Origin: Saccoglossus kowalevskii
Taxonomy: Eukaryota > Hemichordata > Enteropneusta > Harrimaniidae
DNA: 44,951 nucleotides
NCBI RefSeq assembly: GCF_000003605.2
Contig: NW_003126388.1
Location: 84,645-129,595 of the forward strand
Direction: 5' to 3'
This document shows, one piece after another, positions 8,911 through 20,800 of the stretch. How positions within the stretch are numbered: the stretch's first letter is position 1; every line of letters begins with the position of its first letter. The notes under the pieces were generated by a model. It ran no database searches and was not told the DNA's origin. It worked only from the letters and a program-made list of their open reading frames with translations. A program made the position numbers and the translations under genes.

Positions 8911-9150
8911 CAGGATCAGCATGTGCAGCATGCACGGTGCTGATACTCTGAAATCGGGGCGAGTCTTCAGAAACAGAGTAACTATAAATTGGATGGTCAA
9001 ATATTGGTGGTGAATCTTCTGAGCTGATGACGCTTATAGAGACGTCAGCATCAATCAACGACTGCAAACCTCCACCGTCTGTCGCCGAGATAGTCAGCTG
9101 ATGAAGCGATTGTAACTGACGATTCAAAGACAATTGGAGACGAATCATAC
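8911..9150 (-). CDS. dachsous (Ds/DCHS): dachsous coding exon 4: second half of EC7, start of EC8
   Basis: Residues 737-816 plus one base; 240 nt, phase 1-1. The acceptor is CTGTCAG before GTATGATTC and the donor is CCTG followed by GTAAGAC. EC7 here is unusual: the LDRE motif is replaced by SLNRQL, the usual DxGxPP is TDGGGLQS, and the repeat ends in ISSEDSPPIF (to residue 787) without any DxNDN calcium linker. Vertebrate DCHS1 shows the same two departures in EC7, so they look conserved rather than decayed. EC8 then begins with DHPIYSYSVSEDS. The reading frame is open and the splice sites strong, so this is a functional exon. Confidence 0.93.
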
Positions 9151-9617
9151 CTGACAGGGAAGGGAGAACAAAATTGGTGTAAATTGCTTTAATTCCCCAA
9201 GTGAAAGTGATTCACTTTCAGATGAGCAGTCACAGTTTCGTTCACAGGATTTTGTTCTGATAAAAATGTTTAAACTATTAAATCTTTAAAATTGATTGAT
9301 GCATAAAACAGTTCACAGCTCAAATAATGAATCATTTCACAAAATTCAAAGCATATAGCCATAATTAACCTTTTCACCAACAGTTCCCTCTTTTCATCAC
9401 AAACTCACAGAATAGTCCTGTTTATAGTCTGAACTTTCCTTCAGAACACCGGGACAAAATATTTTGAGTAATAACTGAAAATTGACTCAAATTTTGTTTG
9501 CTGATTCCAAAATTAGTGTTCATTTCCAAAAATATTGAAGAATATTGAAGAAAAGTGCCGACAAATTTAGATGACAAAGTGTGGTGGTGAAAAGGTTAAA
9601 ACGTGAAAATAACTTAC
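9151..9617 (-). other. Intron 3, nothing recognised
   Basis: A 467-bp AT-rich intron splitting EC7, with a GTAAGTT donor and GTCAG acceptor. No element was noticed. Confidence 0.7.
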
Positions 9618-9761
9618 CACTTCGAGAGTTGATGGTGAATATATTATTCTCATTTCCTGATGTGATTTGATATGTTATAAGTCCATAGGCTCCGGCATCT
9701 CGATCGGTGGCTGCCACGGATATCACTTCAGTTCCCACTGCACTGTCCTCACTCAAATCAA
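9618..9761 (-). CDS. dachsous (Ds/DCHS): dachsous coding exon 3: first half of EC7
   Basis: Residues 689-736 plus one base. The acceptor is TTCACAG before TTGATTTG and the donor is AAGTG followed by GTAAGTT. It encodes VDLSEDSAVGTEVISVAATDRDAG and continues to FTINSRS. The calcium ligands SED (usual PE) and TDRDAG are visible. The 144 nt exon is phase 1 at both ends, so it could be skipped or duplicated without a frameshift, though loss would remove the front half of EC7. The intron that follows sits right after the SRSG turn, a position reused in EC11 and EC20. Confidence 0.94.
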
Positions 9762-11523
9762 CTGTGAATGGGCAGAAGAACACAAATTAGAACAATAGAT
9801 ACAGGGGTATTCCAAGATACAAGGGTTCAGAATATAACATAGCACTTGACACATTGAGAAAAATATACATTTTATGTAGTTATACTGGACCAATAAAAAT
9901 ACACATGATATTGGTGAATTATTTATTAGTTATTCACCCACTGTTGGATTATGAGGACCACCACTGTGATTCGTTGCATTCCACAGTGGTATTCACAGAT
10001 CAATCCTCCTACCCAACCCTGCCAATGACCACAGAACAGTTCTCTAATCTAACCGTACTAGAACAAAGCCTGTCAAGGGTCAAACAAAGCTTGTCTCAAT
10101 GCTATGCCAATGACCATAGCCATGACAAAGAGACATCATTTAAACATGGCCATGATGAGAAGCAAACAATCCATGTGTCACTGTATCATTACTGATTAGA
10201 TTTTGGTGTGACAATGAAGACTATAGGATACATATCAAATTGGTTCACTGAGGCGAAAATCATTTCATCTATGTTTACCAAGCAAGGTTCAAAACCTAAT
10301 GTACATTTTATCGGCATGCCATGTCAGAGCATTTCCATCGCTGTTACGACGTGCAACAGATTATATGGGTAGGTAGTGAGTAGTCACTATGCACGATCAG
10401 AAATTGAAAAGATTATACAGGAAACTAATCATTTTTACAAATTATGCTCTATCTCTAGCAATCTGACATGGTTGAGGGGCACAACAGATCTCCACTAGGG
10501 GCGCCCTAATTGTCTTTTAAACCATTATCAACTTAATCATGATGCACTAAGAAATATGACTATAAGCAACCAGTTATAGCCAATTGAAAACTGAAGTAAT
10601 TGTATGGGACTGCTATCACCTTCATTACAACAATACAATGCTATTATCTTCATTCCCCACCCTTCTCAATAAGACAGCTAAACCAACAAGCAATTAAAAC
10701 ACAATGGGAAATGGGAACTTATTCACTTAATCAGCCACTACTAATCAATGACCTCAATAATCAGAGTAATGTACAGCTCCATTTCAGTGGAAGAGTCATT
10801 TTGTGATGTTGGCTGACTGACTGGCTGGCTGCATTGTCTACTAGGATAGGATACCAGTTTCAAACCATCAAGGCCAAAGTCACAAGCTCTGGGACAAGGC
10901 CAGCCATAGATTCCATACATTCCCAAGATGCATTGTAGTCCATTCACAAATTGGATTACATGATCACAAGCAGAGATTTGTACACAGGCCTTGAACTTTA
11001 TGAACCCATGGTATGAATGGTAACAGCTCATTCTGTTTTCAAATAATCATTGCATTATGATTAGAAAGTTGTTGGCAATGAAATCTGGTACTTGTACATT
11101 ACAGGAATTGTATTCGATTTATAATGTAGCCTACACAACATGCTTGGACAGATGGCCAGTGCATTTGGTTTCATTATATATTTGCTTTCATGTCAGTGAA
11201 AGCTGCAAGGCATCAACGTATAATATTTCTCTAATACTGAATGTGCCACATATACTATACCGGTAAATTGACCTTATTTCTGTCAAGTATGCTCATTTTA
11301 GTAACTATGGCAACTTGCTTCTATTATGATTTGCGTATGATAATCCTGGTATTTTTTGACAGGGGGCTTACTGAGATAACACATGATTGAATGCTTCAGA
11401 CAAGGATAAAAAAACTGATACAATTTTTTAATAAATGATTTCATTTTCATCCACAAGAATGAGAAGCAACAACTGCATTTTTATAGGGGTGTCTGGGATG
11501 CAATAAGAGGAGAGACCACTTAC
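9762..11523 (-). other. Intron 2, no gene; one small inverted repeat and one CTCF-like motif
   Basis: This 1762-bp intron holds no cadherin-like frame, and exons 2 and 3 join in frame across it, so no exon is missing. It contains a 9-bp inverted repeat (ACCACTGTG at 9960-9968 and CACAGTGGT at 9982-9990), a TGGC/TGAC simple run near 10809-10830, and the CTCF-like motif listed separately. Confidence 0.65.
10492..10505 (+). promoter_or_regulatory. Possible CTCF-like site in intron 2
   Basis: CCACTAGGGGCGCC matches the CTCF consensus (CCACNAGGGGGCGC type) apart from one missing G. It sits in an otherwise featureless AT-rich intron. This is motif resemblance only. Confidence 0.25.
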
Positions 11524-11800
11524 CTGCGTATATGTGTGGGTAAAATATCGGTTTGTTATCATTAACGTCTAGTATATTGATATTAACCATGGTAACCGAA
11601 TGTAGCCCACCGCCATCAGTGGCCTGTACGGGAAACAAAAAGGACGTGGTGCCTCTATCTCGGTCCAATGACATGGTCGCACATATCCATCCTGTTTCAG
11701 GGCGAATGGAAAACTCAGCGGGAGGAGAAATTCCAAACACATGTCCCATTGAATAGGTGATACGACCGAATTCATCAGCATCCGGATCAGTGGCAGCAAC
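11524..11800 (-). CDS. dachsous (Ds/DCHS): dachsous coding exon 2: rest of EC6, start of EC7
   Basis: Residues 597-688 plus the first base of codon 689. The acceptor is AACAG before GTTGCTGCC and the donor is GCAG followed by GTAAGTG. It completes EC6 (to residue 682) with ATDPDADEFG, a SLDRDRG segment in place of LDRE, and TDGGGLHS where most cadherins have DxGxPP. It ends in a canonical DVNDNKPIF linker, then the first residues of EC7 (YPHIYA). The DGGGL variant and the LDRD-rich segment are both features of Dachsous EC6. The 277 nt change phase from 0 to 1. It is isolated by a 24.4 kb intron upstream and a 1.76 kb intron downstream, and is the only exon between them that I could find. Confidence 0.95.
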
Positions 11801-14800
11801 CTGTTGAATTTTGGAGAAAAAAACAATAAAGTCAATACCAATATAGATTTAATATTTCAAAAGTGACATATGTTACAATGGCTCTTTCATCTGTGCCGAG
11901 AATAAGCAGAATATATGAATAAACAGCACTCTATTGAATATCTAAAACTCAACCCTGGGGTGGAATTTACTATCCATGTATTATGTTACAACTGAGGTCA
12001 AAGTCTTTAGTCTGTTTACTACAACACTATTCATGGGTCTTTTTCAATAAAGAAAAGGCCCATATTAAAACAGTTTATTGCTAAGTACATACCACAATAT
12101 TTAAAGATTTATTTTAGACACATGGTTCAGGGTGAAATTCCAAATATGATTAATACGTATGGGTTATTATCATGAAACAGATTTTAAAGTCCCTAGTCAA
12201 AATGAGAGCCAGCCTCGATACAAACACAACCAGACCTAAGAAATACCTGCATGCAAGAGTGGATGAAGTGCTTATAGATGTTTCCCATTGTATGGACAGA
12301 CTGGAAAAGTATTTCTATTCTACTATTGGAATAAGTACTCGACGACTGAAGAGATTTTAACATCCAGAGGATAGTGCTAATTATAAACGATGTTTTTATT
12401 CACAGTAATATAACAAAGCTGTAGAGGCAGTCAATATGGACATGCTGCATGAACTGATATCCATTGTTAGCATACAATGCAACACACAACACTACTGTTA
12501 TGGACTTGAACACTGTATCTCATCAAACACAACATAATACACACTCTTTAATTCAGTTATGAAGAGAATTTAATATTGGGTCCAAAATACAGGGAGTGAA
12601 AAGTATTCATAACACCTGACACCTACAAGTGTAGATAAAACTACCTCCTGCTTTATTAAACATAGTCCTGCGCCTTTTGCAACCACAACTTTATAGACAT
12701 AACTTTATAGACATAATTGAAGACCAGTTGTAATTTTTATATCCCCTGCTTGCTCTCAGGAAAGTGCATCCACACGTGACGAAGTGGTCTCCGAAATAAT
12801 TAGCAGTCACGGCCATGGTAAATATTTCAAGGTATTTTGACGAGAGATCACTGATTCAAATGTATTTTCTCCTTTCTGTTCTGGAGAGTGAAAGCTAATA
12901 AGGCTGTGAGGAGAGTTTCTTTGCATACAAGGGGGAGGGTAAATAAATATCTATTGTTGCCGACTTGGACTGCCAATCACAGCATCAATTAGCTCATACT
13001 ACCTCAATAGGTAAATATCAAAACAAGAGGTTAGAATCGCAGTCACTGCCCATGTAGGCTGACTCTAGTATTCATATGTAAATTATCTACATAGACTTGC
13101 AAACCCCACTCCCAGTATTTACTTCTGTTCGCTAGCTACCCTTCTCTAGTTACAACACTGTCAATGGTGTTGGACAAGGTTCCAGTAACTTGAACAGCTT
13201 TCAAAAACGTTCCGATAGTCAGCCATTCACGCCTTTAGCATCGTTTTTCCTAGCTACAACAACTTAGGAAGTAACAGTTTATTTTTATCTCTGATCAATA
13301 AAATTTTTTTAATTGCTAGATTAGATCATAAATAGTCAGAGCCCTGATTTGACCAGCAACACATTTCTACACCCACTTTTTTTGAGATATTTTTTTAACC
13401 AACAATTGTTATAAAAAAAAAACATGCATGATTTGAGCCAGTGACAATAAAAGAAAGGTGTGTTACAATGCTAATAAGACTATACAATCAGTGTGCCAGC
13501 ATGACCCGGCATACTTGGGTCACTCAACTGTATAGATATATTCCACAGTAACAAACGCAACACAAATAATCCTAATAATGATATTATTAAAACAAAGTCA
13601 TTATAAAAAAAAAAAAAGACTACAAATATTACTACAGGCTGTGTGAAATAATATTAAAGTTATAGTCAACCTTCTAAGTTTTTATTCATGCTAGGACACT
13701 TGATTCATGTACTTCAAAAAAATACTGTTTAGCTACACACATGCATTTTCTCCGCACAAACAAATTGCCCCACACATCCTACATTGTATGCGCTTGTCCA
13801 TTCTGGGTGCTAGATCAAACATACTTTTACCATCTCTCTGACAACAAATTCCAAGCGTTCAGTCTCCTGTTGTAATTTGCTATTGCAGTTGTAAGGTGAT
13901 CCCCTCTCAATGAGAATACTTTTGGAATAACCCCAGTGAGTTTCTCTATGGAGTGGACTGTACCATTGACTGCTTGATAGGGGTAATAGCATTGACTGTA
14001 AGTTTATAGAGCACAATAAATTCTTTTTCTTTTTTTATCTTCCTCTGGTATTATGACTGGATCATACTACTTATTGCTAGATATTCAAGACAAGGTATGG
14101 TACCCTAGCAGTGTAGTGAGACATATGAACAACACTGTTTATGTGGCACCGGTTTTAGGCACCACTGTAACTGGGAAACTTGCCAAGTTTTTTGATGGAG
14201 TTGAAAAGCAACTGTTTTCACAAGATGACGACAGGCATACATAGGGACAGTCAGAACAAAGCTGAACATGGAAAGGGACTTTGACTGAGCAAGGAACAAA
14301 TACACAATAAAGTTTGCTAACTGATCATTAAAAAAAAAGCAAAGGTCCAATCGGTATCAATTACAATTGGATGAGAAATGACTTATCATCATGGTGGTAG
14401 GAAACCAAACAGCACACCAAATTGAACAGTAGATGTGTTTACTCATAGTAAGGTGAATAGAAGTTTGCTTCAAAGATTCAGATTTATTGAAGATAAGACT
14501 TAAAACTTTTTGCAAACTAAACATCTCAATCCTTTTGGTGCAAAATTTGTGTGTATTTTCATTATTTTTTGACTAATTTTTTATTGCTAGCAGATCTTGA
14601 TAATTTTTTTTGAAAAACATATGTGAAAATTATATGGGTTTATTTTGCCAAAGATGTGTAAAGTGTGCAGTCAAAAGGTTAATGTAATTACAACAGGTGT
14701 TGTTACCATAATTCCGACATGTCGTGATGCATTTTCACCATACTGGTCTAAAATATTCTTATCAAGGATTCTAATACTTTGCACAACCTTTCTTCCATTC

Positions 14801-17800
14801 ACCCTCTCACTGAACTTTATAAGATGGTCGGTGAAAACTTTTAACAACCAAATAGAAAATCTTTGGAGCAGTACCATGCTCTACATTTACAATGCATTTG
14901 TCAAGGGAAGGTACGAAAGGTTATCCAGAGTATACGAGTAGTTTCAAATATATATACGAATCGCACGCTAATTGTAGGCGTAACTCATTTTTCATGTATG
15001 CTCCAGAAAAGGGACAGTAACCGGCATTGTCTCTGGCCCGGTGTTGGTTTTACACTGAATAGAGTATGACATGTGCACCACCACAGTCAACAACATGAAT
15101 TGTTACACCACCATCCCCACCGGCATCACGACACAAATTACTACATACACCAAACAAGTTCCCAGGTAGATCAATGTATATATATGAGAATACGCCCCTC
15201 CCCTTCCAGTCCAGGGTACTGTGCCTACAGGGACAGGTATTATGCAAGGATTTACGACAATAGTCTCATCACACGCAATACAAACAAATCTTATAAATAT
15301 AAGAATAGAGAAAAACAAACAAAATGCAAGTCATTCTGTTGAGCATTGAAATTTGCATCAACTGAGCGGGATAAGAGGAGGGGTTGACATTAACCAAGCA
15401 TATGATCTGTTATAAAGCCCACATTCCGAAAAAGATATAAGATACAAACACTATCACATTATACGCTATATTGAAATCCATTGAAGTCGAATTCAATCAA
15501 GACACTATTAGTCAACAACCAAACACACCTTGAAATGAAAGACTTCAAGGTTTTTAAAACAGCCACAAGCACCAGGCACCTGTATATATAAAACGCATAT
15601 GCAGTGGACACTCTCTGCTGTTGTTCATCCCTCCCAGACATCTTTAACAACACAATGCACATTTCAATTGTGGTAAAAAAAAAAAAACACACAGAATTTC
15701 TCACCCTGCAATAAAAGGTTCTTTTCATCTGTGCATGTTTGCTTTCACACCCAAGTGGAGCAATGGGGCGACTATGGCAGGCTACAATCATACATTCAGT
15801 GGTATCATCACATCTACCCTTAGGGGTTTTTTTACAACACAGACAATACTTATTATCTCATGCTTTTTGTTTTGTTTTGTTTTTATCAAAATATCAATTC
15901 AATTAACCTCCATTACAAGCAGGTAAGTTCATTCACTAACAACTTTTAGGAGAACCTTGGTATAAAGTCGCCCACAGGTGCTTGTGTTGCACTGGAACTG
16001 GTTGACTCCAGAATAGTGCAATAAATTGCCATAATGCTAATATGATAGGAAGATGATCACATACATAATTCCGAAATACGGATTAATACGGAATATGGTT
16101 TTTTGCAGCAAAATGCAATATATGTCAGCACTTGCACTTGCAATTCACACATAGCAAAAAAAGATATGTCAAGAGGGACCAACAGTGCCTAGCCCAAAAA
16201 AAAAAAAAGTTCCTATGAAAAAGTGAAGATATACTGATATGTTGTTGAATAAGGAGTTTTTCAAAAGTGACTGCTATCATGAGCAGTAGTATACAGATAC
16301 ATTCCATCCAGGAAACATCATTCAACAACTACAGAATACAAAGAGATATCTAGAACACTGACACATTCCTGAGTAGACCTTTCAATTCAAGGCATGACTT
16401 AAAAAAAAAATACAATCCAGGAGATGTGTTGATTTTCTCCACCAAGCTGTTAAAATAACGGCTACCCAAAACAATTAGATGGTGGAAAAGTAAAATTGAA
16501 AGAGTGGTATTTCAAGCACTTTTAGAGACATTGCTGATGTGTGTAGCCAAGTATCATACTGACGACATATTCCCTGCACTTACATAAAGTACATGGATAT
16601 ACAAAAGAAAGTACTGGTTGGTGATCATTGTTCCCCCAAAGCAACTCTAGCACTGAGCAACTTGGCTTAATTTTTTTTTTCTTATTCATGTTAAAGTATG
16701 ATTGATAACAACATTCTACTGTGCAAATTGGTGAAGTCACTGAACAAGTTGAGAGCAAACAAGATTTAGAAGCAACACTGTCCGAGATCCCTCCACAGGA
16801 GAGATGTGGGAACCTTCTAAAATTGGTGTCAAGTGCAGCAAACAGCAGAATGTGTTACTCAGACGTACATCCCTCAGAAAGGTTACATCGTAATTTGATA
16901 AAAGGGATATCAACTCCTTCTGGACGAAGTTCTTTATTCATTACACACTAATCTATATAAGTATGTCCTTATCTTTGAAAAGAGACCAATATCTGCGTGT
17001 TAAATGGTACCAACATTCATGCAAGCGTATAATTCTCTCTATTTCACACAAATGTGATCACACCAAGATCTTTTAATGTCCAGAATATGTTCCATTGTTC
17101 AATATCAAAGCAGTTATCAAGTTTTGTCTGCCCCACCTAATGGGCAATAATAATAACGTTCCTTCAAAGCGAGAGGGGTCAAGTATTCTGAAGTCATCAT
17201 CTGCCCTCCTCATAATTCAACAAATCTCCTAGGTTTCGGAGCATATTGTGCTTACATGGAATGGTTCTTGTTGACATAGTAAAAACTTCTTTAATTTCAT
17301 GAGAGATTTCACAAATTAGTCACTTAGACAACATTACAATCACAACATGTCCTACGATACGCATTGTCAATGACTTTCATCGAATTGGGAGAATTTAAAG
17401 CAGTGGAAATTAAACGGTTTACAGTATTACTGACATTGTTATCATGATTATGTCTCAATAAATACAAAGTACAACATCTGAACACTAACACTCGGGTAAT
17501 AAAGTGATGTCAGGCTTGTCAAGTGAGGGAACACAACAAGGTCTATACCAACATCATAAAAAATCCAATTACGTTTTATTGCAAATTCCTCCAGTTTTCT
17601 AATACATAAAAATGTGTCTCACGCAAAAAATTAAGCGGTCTACAGTACACAGATGTACGATGTTTTATACTGAATTGTAACAAACATGATTTCTGAAAGT
17701 CATAATTTCTCTGGAGCTGACGGTTGCCATAAGTTACCATCACCATAACAATCAATAATACTTGCAATCATTCGCACATTTATTTAATATTCAAGATGTG

Positions 17801-20800
17801 AATTTATAAAAATGAGAATATGCATATAATACATGTAAACCATATGCAAATTTATGCTAATGTTATCAGAAATAGCCTGAAGTGGTTGACAAGTGTTTAT
17901 TTTGGATAATTAGCTCAAGATGCCTCCAGTGTCAGATCTACCCAGGATAGCTAGCTGAGCAGACACAGTGGAGACAACAGTGAAATCCATACTCCTATGC
18001 CACTGCAGGAGCATGCCTACACAGTCAGCCACAACACACTAGTCTACAAGTTACCCAATTGGGCTTTCTTAATTTCACCGCTGCATGCGCATATTCACAT
18101 GTGAAGTTGAAATAATCTTAATCAGAAGTGACGCTGTACTGAGTGATTTCAAAATTAAAACAGGGACCACATACAGAGGTACAAGACATCCAACTCTACA
18201 CACCAACTTGGCTGACTTAGTTCAATCTTTCTTAATTGATCAGTTGTACTGTGTATGTTTTCCATTCAAAGACATTGTAGTAAAATAAATTAGAAAGGCA
18301 TGGTGCTTGGGATATTATGATTACATGATGAATATTTTTGAATAACATCACATCAAACAATACCAATGCATGTACTATAAAAAAATTCAGTACTGTATTA
18401 GCTTTATTAAAAGCGCATGTAAATGTTAATACAATTGACAGAGAATGCAATGTATGGTTGATGTGCACTTTCTATTGGAATTTTCAATAGAATGAATACA
18501 GTACTAGCTAAGGTATGCAGACAACAGGTTTATTGGCAAAACATGCACTGTATCATCATACAACCACTGAAGTACACAACATCTATCCTATTTATTTTAA
18601 CTTATCAGGAAATCTGGTTGCCTGCATAGGACAGGCAGACTCCAGCACAATTTTAGTAGACAAGTTTGAAAAACTACAGATGCTGTTGTCACAGCTGAGA
18701 CAATAAAGTGTTTCAACAAGGGCACCACTTATTTTTATATATTTTAGATAATTTATCTTCAATGGGATGGAGAACAACCTTGGGACATTCAGTCTCCATA
18801 TCCTCATCAACTTGACATCGATACACTAATTGAAATAACATGTGTCAACTACTGATGAGTTCTGCATGCAATTCATTGAAACACACAGAACATAGGAAAT
18901 AGATTCACAAAAAGAAGTATCAAAACTGTGAGGGCTTTCTTCAACTCCTTCTACATGGATTTTATTACGGTGTAAATGAACCATGTATAAACATTTGCAT
19001 ACTTTCGGCATTAATTCCACCATATTCTCTTCCCATACAGAGACTGTGATTTGATCTAGCATTCTAGATCATCAATTGTTTTAAGATCTCTTTCAAAAAT
19101 CAATCCAAGGAAACCCAAACCTGCAGAATGTCACAGGTTTTTTAACTTGTATATATGGTTCTTAAAATAATATTTACTATTTAGTAATAACATGCCCATT
19201 AAATTGGCATTTTGATTTCAGGCTTCTTGGGGTAAACTACTACCCATCACCATCTATCAGTCACTGACAGCAGCTGATGTAATGTACCCATGTAGCTGAT
19301 AATTAGATGAACACCACAAACAGGCTGATCAACTTGAGGATAATGTATCTTCGGAAAGCATGAAGACTCACCAGTCATGCCAGGATAGAAACTATCAATA
19401 ATATATATTACATAGAAATACATGTATCTAGGGTGTCTAGCATCAGCCATAAAGTTATCAAAACATTGCTCACCTCTGAATTAACCTAAGAACTTGAAGA
19501 ATGTTTGCTATCTATCAAAGCTGACGTGACAAACAGATGTATATCCATGTGCAACTTATGAATTCACACATACACACCTACTGTCAATTTTGTCTTACTG
19601 ACTTTAGAAACACCCGAAGACAGCCTGGCAAATCTCACCACTGGGTGAGAGTCAGTCATCTTGTATTTCATGTTTTAGTTCAGCCATACTCCACTCCCCT
19701 CTGTGAAAACAAGGGTATCTTGATCTCCACTCTTGGATATGTTTGTTATTCCCCACTGATTCGGAGTCAGGAATGACCCAAACAACATTATAATGACTAG
19801 GTATGAAAACTGAGAAGTAAAGCTAGCTAAAAACAGGTTTGGTAAGGACTCCATGGCAACTATTTGAATTACTGAGTAAATATTAGACTAAAAAGACAGA
19901 CCGAATATAAACATTTCAAAGAAATTCACATTTATAGAGCTGCGATGACTCTTATTCTCCATACACAGCATTCCTCTATCAAACCCCAAGAGCTATGTTG
20001 CTAAGCAACACAAAGTGGATAAACATCCCATCTACTATACAGCAATTGGGTCTCTCAAGTAGATGTTGGATAGAAACTTGATTTCTTTTTAAATTGACTT
20101 CACAAAATTGGTTTATTCATTCACTGGTTTTGATGGATGTAAAAAACCACACTGAAACTAGATTCAAGTCCCCAATAGGTGTAAGTGAAAATCAGCATTT
20201 ATTTACTCCTGGTACACTATGACAAGAGTTTTTATCTCACAAATGTGATGAATTACATGTATATACCACCTCCTTAGCGTTGGGTAGGACAGCAATAATT
20301 TCAACCAATTGGCAGCAAAGTCCAAACATCAAATATCAAACTTGTCAGATCATGGACAACAACTTAGACCCTTATTCGAATCAATTGCTGAATACTAACA
20401 CTGGATATCTGTTCACAGTATTGTCTACTTACATTGTTCTAAACCAATAAGTAATTAATCTGATTTGGGGAGGAAGCACATCTCTATTAGAATTGCCTAT
20501 AAAACAAAAAATGCATTGATTTTATGCTGACTCAATTAATAAAATAGCAGAGCAATAATGGTAGTACTGGTGTTTAAACACAAAATAAAAAGCATGCAAT
20601 TTTTTTGCACCCAACACTTCATCTGATTGTTTGTAATTTAAGTACTCCAGACTATTTGTAATTACCTGCTGACAAAACACAAAATGTTTATCTTGCTAAA
20701 AATACCTGACATATCTGTGTTTAACCAGTCCAAAAGTCAACATTCATCTTAAAACTAGTTTTCCTCATACTTACTATAAACAATAGCTACTGGAATTTGC

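Noticed and set aside
12172-12360. Plus-strand ATG-started frame of 62 codons in intron 1
   Set aside because: The length is within chance expectation for 45 kb and there is no recognisable motif, so I did not call a nested gene.
16721-16951. Plus-strand open frame of about 76 codons with protein-like composition, starting GTG
   Set aside because: No ATG start, no recognisable domain, no clear splice acceptor in a suitable place, and no supporting neighbour exons within intron 1.
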